From positions 1,255,572 to 1,280,773 of the forward strand of contig MU646320.1 in assembly GCA_026770585.1 (NCBI GenBank): DNA of 25,202 nt, read 5' to 3'. The stretch is from Baffinella frigidus (lineage: Eukaryota; Cryptophyceae; Cryptomonadales; Baffinellaceae). The position numbers and the translations under genes were made by a program. This document shows, in pieces, positions 22,301 to 25,202 of this stretch. The notes below the pieces were generated by a model, which saw only the letters and a list, made by a program, of their open reading frames with translations, did no database searches and was not told the origin of the DNA. Positions within the stretch are counted from its first letter, which is position 1, and the number at the start of each line of letters is the position of its first letter.

Positions 22301-24993
22301 GGAGACCATGTCACTATCAAGTTGCAGAGACCTGTTTGGAGAGGTCCAGTCCGGTCAATGGGGCCCAAACGCGGTGTAGCTGCATACAAATACTAGCAGC
22401 AGGATGGGGCCAGACCTGTTTGGAGAGGTGCAGCGGCTTTACTCAACGCTTTGAGCTCTTTTACTAAATCGTTTTGTAAAGCAACTCGATGGGCAGAAAC
22501 CTGTTTGGAGAGGTGCGGCGGCGCCTGCATCGTCCGCAGCTTGCGGCTCTTGACAAGCCTTCGGTGCGGCTTCAGCAGGTCCGCGGCGAGCGCCCCCGAG
22601 AACTGCGCCATTCACCCCAGTTCACACGCGGGAATTTGCTGACAAGTCTTCGGCGCGGCGTCAGCAGGTCCGCCGCTAGGGGGCCCGAGAACTGCAGAAC
22701 GCGGGGTGTGGATGACAGACGCGTAAATGCGGGGTGCAGGTTACACGTGTGATTTCCCTGACGGTTGATTCTGAGATTCTTTCTCAGAAAGCACGCCACA
22801 CGTAAGCGAGGAGCTTGCGGCTCTTGCCCAGCCTTCGGTGCGGCTTCAGCAGGTCCGCCGCGAGCCGTCCCGAGAGCTGCGCCATTCACCCCAGTTCACA
22901 CGCGGGAATTCGCCGAACACTAATTCTGGGATTCGTTCTCTGAAAGCACGCCAGTCAACGGAGCTTGCGGCTCTTGACCAGCCTTCGGTGCGGCCGGAGC
23001 AGGTCCGCCGCCAGGGGCCCCGAAAACTGCCGAACGCGAGGTGGTGCCACGCCAGACTGCTGGAGGGGGTAGATCCCTTTGGGAACTCCAGTTTTGGCGT
23101 TCGACTATGCCAAAAGTAAACAATTTCCCCTTAGTCCTCTCGGGGAATTGACTTGCGGCGACCCCTTCCATCGCTCTGGCGTGGTGGTATTAGAGCGGTG
23201 TGCAAAGAAGTTGGGCGCATAACTAATAAAAAGTTGGTCAGCGTAGACGATTCTGGTACACAAATGGGCTCTGTTGGATCTCCCGGCCTGAGAAGCGCAG
23301 GCTTTCGGCAACTTTCCGGCAGAGGTCGGCAACTTCCAGCCTGAGTCGGCCACTTTTGCACTGGGGTCGGCAACTTTCGGCGAGGGGTCGGCAACTTTCG
23401 GGGATGGGGTCGGCAACTTCCAGGCTGGGGTCGGCAACTTTCGGGGAGGGGTCCACCTGCGCGGCGAGAGTGACGAGGCGAAAGAGCGCTAGGCAGTCCC
23501 GCCTCCGGTATCTGATAGGGGTTAGGGTTTGGGGTTGAGTGTTTAGGGTTTAGAGTTTGGGGTTTAGGGGTTGGGGTTTAGGGTTTGGGGTTTAGGGTTG
23601 AGGGTTTGGGGTTTAGGGGTTTGGGGTTAGGGGTTAGGGGTTAGGGTTTAGGGTTTGGGGTTTAGGGGTTAGGGTTTAGGGTTTAGGGTTTAGGGTTTAG
23701 TGCAGTCACGCCTCCGATACCTGTTGGGGTTTCGGGTTTCGATTTTCGGTTTTCGGTTTTCGGGATTCGGGTTCCGGGTTCCGGGATTCGGGTTTCAATT
23801 TTCGGTTTTCGGTGTTCGGGATTCTGGTTCCGGTTTTCGGGTTTCGAGTTTCGGGATTAAGAACGCCCCGCATGATGTGGATGTCTACGGCCGGCACCCG
23901 ACCCGAGCCTGCACTTGAGGCAAGAGTGAGGAAGGCGTACACCCTGCACAGTGTCTAGCAACGCCCCCTATCCCTCAAGTGACCAGGCCTCCAAATTTGG
24001 GGGCCTGAGGTCCTAGGCAGGTCCTAGGGCCCTACGGTAGGGCGTATGGGCCTACTGGGCACTTACGGGATAGAGCGTTTTTGCTCAGGTTTCGAGACCC
24101 AATTCCAGCGGAGATCCACTTCGGTGGGGCGAACTTTTTGTCAAGTCGTGTGGTGTGGACCTGAGGGTGCGACCGTTGACTAACCCAGACTGATTTGTAC
24201 TGGGACGATGACTGATCCGAGCAGGGTTAGGGGTGTAGGAGACCTGAGGGTTGCTGCGGCCTTCGGTGGGCCGAACTTTTTGTCAAGTCGCTTCGGTGGG
24301 CCGAACTTTTTGTCAAGTCGTGTGGTCTAAACCCTAAACTTGAAACCCTAGACCCTAAACTCTAAACCCTAAACCCTGGACCTGAGGGTTGCTGCGGCCT
24401 CGACGGCGCTCGCGGCGCAGCGTGCGACCTGGGTTTAGTGTTTAGTGTTCAGGTTTAGTGTTTAGGTTTAGGATTTAGGGTTGAAGGTTCAGGGTTTAGG
24501 GTTTAGGGTTCAGGGTTTAGGGTTTAGGGTTCAGGGTTTAGGGTTTAGGGTTTAGGGTTTAGGATTTAGGGTTTAGGGTTCAGGGTTTGGGGGTTAGGAG
24601 GAAGACCTTGTCTCGAAGGGACCAGAGGCTGGGAGGTACTGCGTCCCGCAGTGCCGTTAGCCCTGCGGAGGGTGGATGGTTGAGGGTGTAGGGGGTGGGG
24701 TTTAGGGTGTAGGGTTGAGGGGGTGTAGGGTGTAGGGTGTAGGGTGTAGGGTGTAGGGTGTAGGGTGTAGGTTGTAGGGCGTGAGGTTTATGGTCTGGGA
24801 TTTAGAGTTTAGGGTTAGGATTTGTAGGGTGTAGGGTGTAGGGTGTAGGGTGTAGGGTGTAGGGTGTAGGGTGTAGGGTGTAGGGTGTAGAGTTCAGGGG
24901 GAGTAGGGTTTACGGTTTATGGATCAGGGTTTCGGGTTTGGGGATACGGTCGAGGACCGGGGACGGAGACTTTAATAAGGTTGAGGCAGTGCT
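16318..24993 (-). CDS. RhoGEF-like protein, 3' part of a gene (exons E0-E9; DH end plus PH domain)
   Basis: Joined minus-strand exons: 24993-24948, 24662-24607, 24428-24382, 23943-23865, 22602-22501, 20666-20601, 19762-19681, 18824-18682, 17408-17334, 16392-16318. They total 771 nt (257 codons) with no stop; all junctions are in phase, every acceptor is AG, and all donors are GT except one GC. Residues about 5-110 resemble the last DH helix and DH-PH linker (LLKSPSP, then LLKPHRRLVKSRKL); about 90-250 form a PH domain, with LLFFLFNDTLIGAM, VYEAQVVIPLLG, WHLFVGASSPADK and the C-terminal helix Trp in AEWIADM. Such proteins activate Rho-type GTPases at membranes. The DH assignment is weaker than the PH assignment. 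The 5' exons are beyond 25202; the end may be at 13996-14064. Introns are 178 bp to about 1.8 kb, filled with exon ghosts, heptamer arrays and fold-back elements. A pseudogene is possible but the intact frame argues against it. Confidence 0.68.
16499..16540 (-). pseudogene. Ghost of exon E9, 5' half
   Basis: Reads GCAG then ACGTGACGTCTTCGGCAGAA and GAGCTCGAGCACCACC on minus. It matches E9 from its sixth codon and lies in the intron upstream of E9, next to a TTTGGGG/TTTAGGG block. Confidence 0.7.
16728..16877. mobile_element. Fold-back element, 150 bp, in intron E8-E9
   Basis: Arms of about 51 bp starting TTATCTCAGAAAACGAGTTC and ending GAACTCGTTTTCTGAGATAA. Each arm also contains its own small palindrome (AAAACGAGTTCTAAAACTCG). 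The centre has GTCAACT/AGTTGAC. Confidence 0.9.
16922..17048. repeat. Short inverted repeat around intron sequence
   Basis: CCACGCCAGAGG and CCTCTGGCGTGG bracket about 100 bp of non-repeat sequence. A direct repeat CAATTATCAGTTACACGATA plus GGATGG occurs at about 16896 and, slightly altered, at 17121. Confidence 0.6.
17057..17210 (-). pseudogene. Two ghosts of exon E8, 3' half
   Basis: 17157-17210 gives CAGCCGGGTGGCACC...GCGGACAAG|GTCCTCC on minus. 17057-17076 gives GGCTCGGCCGACAAG|GTCC. Both keep the donor and lack the exon's 5' half; both lie downstream of E8. Confidence 0.75.
17211..17333. other. Short intron segment
   Basis: Contains the perfect palindrome GGCTTTAAAGCC (about 17280-17291). 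Otherwise unremarkable. Confidence 0.4.
17334..17408 (-). CDS. RhoGEF-like gene, exon E8 (PH strands 6-7)
   Basis: 75 nt, 25 codons, phase 0 at both ends. Acceptor CCACAG|GGA, donor CAAG|GTCCTC. It encodes GDNVIRIVAAAGWHLFVG then ASSPADK, the usual beta6-beta7 strands leading into the C-terminal helix. It is the only complete copy among about seven versions of this exon in the window. Confidence 0.78.
17410..18500 (+). repeat. Heptamer-like intron sequence, ending in pure TTTAGGG then TTGATGG
   Basis: TTTAGGG-related units between the E8 ghosts become pure TTTAGGG at about 18330-18410 and switch to pure TTGATGG at about 18416-18500. The G-rich strand is on plus, so the pre-mRNA would carry the C-rich strand. 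Confidence 0.85.
17569..18320 (-). pseudogene. Four ghosts of exon E8, 5' half
   Basis: Partial copies end (minus-strand 5') at about 17616, 17868, 18099 and 18320. Each starts with a CAG acceptor followed by GGNNGATAATGTGATCC or GGGGGCAACGTGATCC and GGATC...GGGTGGCA, and breaks off before or just after the LFV codons. All lie upstream of E8, separated by heptamer-like repeats. Confidence 0.78.
18528..18569 (-). pseudogene. Ghost of exon E7, 3' end
   Basis: Minus-strand GCGATCGACGAGCCTAATGA then CCCTGACAGACTG|GTCGATTCCC copies the last 14 codons of E7 and its donor. It is downstream of E7, flanked by TTTCGGG and TTTAGGG units. Confidence 0.8.
18570..18681 (+). repeat. TTTAGGG and TTTCGGG heptamers
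   Basis: Intron sequence between E7 and its ghost, mostly TTTCGGG units. Confidence 0.85.
18682..18824 (-). CDS. RhoGEF-like gene, exon E7 (PH strands 4-5)
   Basis: 143 nt: two bases completing a Gly codon, then 47 codons. Acceptor GAGCAG|GG, donor ACTG|GTCGAA. It encodes MFDKRDKRKS, then a basic/acidic loop, VYEAQVVIPLLG and DEPDDPD, typical of the PH strand that ends IPL. The acceptor has a poor pyrimidine tract, but its phase matches E6 exactly. Confidence 0.72.
18825..19056. other. Intron E6-E7, proximal part
   Basis: Contains GACACGACCATG repeats and, at about 18958-19020, a CCTACGGTATTGCCTACGGT segment of the TACCGTAGGC type that recurs at 19220-19285 and 19528-19600. Confidence 0.5.
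19057..19600 (-). pseudogene. Three ghosts of exon E6, 3' half, in tandem units of about 300 bp
   Basis: Minus-strand copies with left edges at about 19057, 19162 and 19467 carry ACGCCGCTCAAGCG...GTCGGCGTCGCC and (in the last two) an AG|GTTGTGTG donor. They lack the first nine codons of E6. Each unit also contains a (CCA)n run (19110-19137; 19404-19436) and a CTACGGTATTGCATACC segment. Confidence 0.75.
19110..19436 (+). repeat. (CCA)n microsatellites, two blocks
   Basis: Pure CCA runs at about 19110-19137 and 19404-19436, at equivalent places in two tandem intron units. Confidence 0.9.
19681..19762 (-). CDS. RhoGEF-like gene, exon E6 (PH loop)
   Basis: 82 nt, 27 codons plus one base. Acceptor ACGGAAG|GTG, donor CCAG|GCAAGC, a GC-type donor. 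It encodes VFTRTKDDGTVTPLKRSRHS and a short Gly/Val/Ala tail, fitting the variable loop after the FLFND strand. It ends with one base, and E7 supplies the missing two. The downstream ghosts carry GT at the same donor position. Confidence 0.65.
19780..20063 (-). pseudogene. Ghosts of exon E6, 5' and middle parts, with TTTCGGG/TTTCGTG units
   Basis: 19850-19872 gives CTGCAG|GTGTTCACGCGGTCCAAGG on minus. 19945-20013 gives an ACAAAGGACGATGGGACTGT copy followed by CCGCTCAAGC. A third 5' stub ends at 20161. All lie upstream of E6. Confidence 0.7.
20064..20144. mobile_element. TACCGTAGGC-family palindrome, truncated element
   Basis: Two arms of about 30 bp, ATTGCCTAGGACCTCCTACC... and ...GGTAGGAGGTCCTAGACAAT, flank a 21-nt loop. 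To the left (20024-20060) is GGGTAACTGACCAAAAATGG then GTAGTTAGGCCTACGGG, as in 3511-3664. Confidence 0.75.
20185..20600 (-). pseudogene. Three ghosts of exon E5, 3' end, in TTTCGGG/TGTTTGG arrays
   Basis: Copies with donor-side edges at 20292, 20366 and 20512. On minus: ATCGACACTCTCTTTGGCGC then CATG|GTGCTT, CACCCTCATCGGCGCCATG|GTCC and CTCATTGGCGCCATG|GTGC. Only the last 5-9 codons are kept. A homogeneous TGTTTGG heptamer block lies at 20531-20570. Confidence 0.8.
20601..20666 (-). CDS. RhoGEF-like gene, exon E5 (PH FLFND strand)
   Basis: 66 nt, 22 codons, phase 0 at both ends. Acceptor TCTTGCAG|GAC, donor CATG|GTACTG. It encodes DRWTGADALLFFLFNDTL and four more residues. The L-F-L-F-N-D-x-L pattern is the hallmark PH beta3 strand of Dbl-family exchange factors. 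Confidence 0.8.
20667..20927. other. Intron E4-E5, proximal part
   Basis: Holds partial copies of the compact E4-E5 intron (GAGCTCTTTACTCAATGCTTT and relatives at about 20815-20860) and an E5 5' relic near 20905-20920. Confidence 0.6.
20928..21044. mobile_element. Fold-back element, 117 bp, in intron E4-E5
   Basis: TTGACCAAACCGTCGATTCG pairs with a right arm ending ATCGATGATTTGGTCAA. The centre has a perfect GCAGAGACCCC/GGGGTCTCTGC stem. A right half only is repeated at about 22022-22085. Confidence 0.85.
21082..21220. mobile_element. Fold-back element, 139 bp, in intron E4-E5
   Basis: Nearly perfect arms of about 64 bp, from TGGATCTGGTTTTAGATTCG to CGAATCTAAAACCAGATCCA, with a very short loop near TATAAGTGACTTGTAG. 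Confidence 0.9.
21271..21400 (-). pseudogene. Ghost unit carrying a whole compact intron between E4 and E5 edges
   Basis: On minus: the E4 3' edge (TCTCCAAACAG) at 21377, an 89-nt intron-like stretch 21376-21288 beginning GC and ending TTGCAG, and the E5 5' edge GACTGGTGGACCGGGGC at 21287-21271. It looks like a relic of the gene before this intron expanded. Confidence 0.7.
21401..21656. other. Intron sequence with TTTCGTGGG and GGGGTGA repeats
   Basis: Starts with AGTCGGTGACTCCGAGTGAG, a relative of the TRAF flank repeat (10460, 11481), then a GAGGGGTGAGGGGTGAGGGG block near 21564-21590. No gene recognised. Confidence 0.5.
21657..22460 (-). pseudogene. Seven ghosts of exon E4, 3' end
   Basis: Copies of CACCTCTCCAAACAG with the following donor GT(T/C)T(C/G) have their edge at 21657, 21936, 22009, 22134, 22295, 22332 and 22416 (21936 slightly diverged). 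The longest (21657-21720) keeps about 20 codons. All are downstream of E4 and lack its 5' half. Confidence 0.8.
21720..21905 (+). repeat. Octamer arrays (TGTAGACC)n and (TGTACAAC)n
   Basis: About seven TGTAGACC units are followed by TGTACAAC units with variants. A second degenerate block is at about 22165-22265. TGTACA makes each unit locally self-complementary. Confidence 0.9.
22501..22602 (-). CDS. RhoGEF-like gene, exon E4 (DH-PH linker and PH strand 1)
   Basis: 102 nt, 34 codons, phase 0 at both ends. Acceptor TGGCGCAG|TTC, donor ACAG|GTTTCT. It encodes FSGALAADLLKPHRRLVK and SRKLRTMQAPPHLSKQ. The LL-x-P-x-R-x-LV-x-x-x-x-L pattern is the usual DH-PH linker and first PH strand. It is the only full-length copy; three 5' and eight 3' partial copies lie on the expected sides. 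Confidence 0.75.
22638..23026 (-). pseudogene. Three ghosts of exon E4, 5' half
   Basis: 22691-22638, 22876-22812 and 23026-22961 each begin with a CAG acceptor and read TTCTCGGG/CTCTCGGG/TTTTCGGG, then GCGGACCTGCT and CCGAAG, stopping around the SRKLR codons. They alternate with GATTCTGAGATTCTTTCTCA-type units. All lie upstream of E4. Confidence 0.8.
23040..23300. other. Intron segment without recognised exon
   Basis: Low-copy sequence. A short inverted repeat CAATTTCCCC/GGGGAATTG lies at about 23121-23149, and GGGGAATTGACTT is shared with the fold-back at 16728-16877. No exon supported. Confidence 0.4.
23301..23448 (-). repeat. 21-bp minisatellite
   Basis: About seven units of GGGGTCGGCAACTTTCGG plus 2-3 variable bases. 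The frame stays open on minus (KVADPSP-like heptads), but this is explained by the 21-bp period. Confidence 0.85.
23459..23513 (-). CDS. Possible alternative exon (E3b) between E3 and E4
   Basis: Minus-strand 55 nt between CTATCAG| and GCGCAG|GTGGAC. A partial 5' copy (ACAG|GTATCGGAGGCG) lies upstream at 23701-23722, as seen for true exons. In one frame it reads YRRRDCLALFRLVTLAAQ and would enter E4 in phase, but E3 then has no matching donor. It could be an alternative or dead exon. Confidence 0.28.
23514..23864 (+). repeat. TTTAGGG/TTTGGGG then TTTCGGG heptamer arrays
   Basis: 23520-23700 is TTTAGGG with TTTGGGG variants. 23725-23855 is a TTTCGGG array with TTTTCGG variants, ending at the E3 donor. 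Confidence 0.9.
23865..23943 (-). CDS. RhoGEF-like gene, exon E3
   Basis: 79 nt: one base completing Arg, then 26 codons (VYAFLTLASSAGSGR, then VPAVDIHIMRG). Acceptor TGTGCAG|G, donor GGGC|GTTCTT. Phases match E2 and E4. It falls where the DH-to-PH linker is expected, but no hallmark motif is present. Confidence 0.5.
23969..24072. mobile_element. 104-bp MITE, TATCCCTTAAGTG ends (copy 2), in intron E2-E3
   Basis: Ends TATCCCTCAAGTG and CACTTACGGGATA. The body is the reverse complement of 5191-5294 with scattered changes. Confidence 0.85.
24100..24381 (-). pseudogene. Ghosts of exon E2 3' end and repeated intron start
   Basis: Edges at 24161 and 24244 keep CCTCAG|GTC (the second also GCCGCAGCAACCCTCAG). 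The unit CGACTTGACAAAAAGTTCG then GCCCACCGAAG occurs three times. A short C-rich-strand heptamer block (CCCTAAA) at 24327-24376 is in opposite orientation to the other arrays. Confidence 0.65.
24382..24428 (-). CDS. RhoGEF-like gene, exon E2
   Basis: 47 nt: 15 codons (VARCAASAVEAAATL) plus two bases of an Arg codon. Acceptor AACCCAG|GTC, donor TCAG|GTCCAG. An Ala-rich helical sequence consistent with the end of a DH domain. Confidence 0.5.
24436..24600 (+). repeat. TTTAGTG then TTTAGGG heptamer array
   Basis: Intron between E1 and E2: a few TTTAGTG units, then TTTAGGG with TTCAGGG variants. Confidence 0.9.
24607..24662 (-). CDS. RhoGEF-like gene, exon E1
   Basis: 56 nt: two bases completing Arg, then 18 codons LTALRDAVPPSLWSLRDK. 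Acceptor CTCCGCAG|GG, donor CAAG|GTCTTC. Other frames would meet a TAA at the start or break E2. With E0 it gives LLKSPSPVLDR followed by LTALRDAV, similar in layout to the LLK-x-TP...L-x-x-A stretch late in DH domains. Confidence 0.55.
24663..24947 (+). repeat. TGTAGGG heptamer arrays
   Basis: Intron E0-E1: two pure TGTAGGG blocks (about 24725-24780 and 24825-24890) with degenerate units around them. Confidence 0.9.
24948..24993 (-). CDS. RhoGEF-like gene, exon E0 (first exon visible)
   Basis: 46 nt, 15 codons plus one base, phase 0 at entry. Acceptor TTCTGCAG|AGC, donor GACC|GTATCC. It encodes STASTLLKSPSPVLD. Just upstream (about 25053-25085) the acceptor region is repeated as GCAGAGCTCTGCAGAGCTC. 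Earlier exons must lie beyond the window. Confidence 0.45.
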
Positions 24994-25002
24994 CTGCAGA
25001 AC

Positions 25003-25049
25003 CATAAACTATAAACCATAAACCGTTAACCATAAACCATAAACCATGA
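25003..25049 (+). repeat. (CCATAAA)n heptamer block
   Basis: AACCATAAACTATAAACCAT and further units: a heptamer in C-rich-strand orientation, upstream of E0. Confidence 0.85.
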
Positions 25050-25085
25050 ATCAGCACTGCAGAGCTCTGCAGAGCTCTCTGCAAA

Positions 25086-25109
25086 GCCCCCCCCCCCCCA
25101 CCCCCCGGC

Positions 25110-25151
<42 letters not shown>

Positions 25152-25162
25152 CCACGTGGCAC

Positions 25163-25202
<40 letters not shown>
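25086..25202. other. Poly-C run, probable sequence or assembly edge artefact
   Basis: Over 100 nearly pure C with a few interruptions (GGCGG, GCCACGTGGCACT). Likely low-quality sequence at a contig end or next gap. Open frames here are meaningless. Confidence 0.7.

Noticed and set aside
23238-23456. Heptad-repeat protein (KVADPSP-like)
   Set aside because: The open frames come from a 21-bp minisatellite, which stays open in more than one frame. No splice or start support.
25086-25202. Gly-rich protein on the minus strand
   Set aside because: It comes from the poly-C run, probably a sequencing or assembly artefact.
1-25202. tRNA, rRNA or other structural RNA genes
   Set aside because: I looked for cloverleaf-like and conserved rRNA motifs on both strands and saw none that I could support.

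Overview
This is a eukaryotic nuclear window, very repeat-rich, with spliced genes, one 627-base assembly gap (14244-14870) and a low-quality poly-C edge (25086-25202). Plant-type TTTAGGG heptamers occur throughout as degenerate interstitial arrays. A TRAF-like gene, intron-rich structure and abundant fold-back elements fit an alga or protist with TTTAGGG telomeres. A chromerid or similar lineage is a guess that the sequence cannot settle.

Layout. 1-5110 is a graveyard of two related dispersed repeats (A, about 450-520 bp; B, about 95 bp). Both end in a (CCTAAAGGA)n tail and are interrupted by fold-back elements; one possible short coding exon lies at 4697-4750. 5110-7700 holds miniature inverted-repeat elements and degenerate TTTAGGG arrays. 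7700-11475 holds more fold-back elements, a perfect hairpin, inverted A/B copies and a 340-bp direct duplication. 11804-12808 is the clearest single-exon coding stretch: the 3' exon of a TRAF-like protein with five zinc fingers, a helical linker and a TRAF/MATH-like C-terminal domain. 13225-13976 holds TA-flanked miniature elements and short tandem repeats.

From about 14 kb to 25 kb the minus strand carries a second, heavily fragmented gene. I can assemble ten short exons (24993 down to 16318) in which all nine junctions are in phase and no stop occurs (771 nt, 257 codons). They encode what looks like the last helix of a Dbl-homology domain followed by a full pleckstrin-homology (PH) domain: the C-terminal part of a Rho guanine-nucleotide exchange factor-like protein. 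A possible terminal exon lies at 13996-14064. The 5' part is outside the window.

The most unusual observation concerns this gene's introns. They are built largely from partial copies of the neighbouring exons. Introns upstream of an exon hold copies of its 5' half with the acceptor; introns downstream hold copies of its 3' half with the donor. Between these ghosts lie locally homogenised heptamer arrays (TTTAGGG, TTTCGGG, TTGATGG, TGTAGGG, TTTAGTG, TTTGGGG, TGTTTGG) and fold-back elements. The upstream flank of the TRAF exon shows a similar duplication that stops at its splice acceptor.
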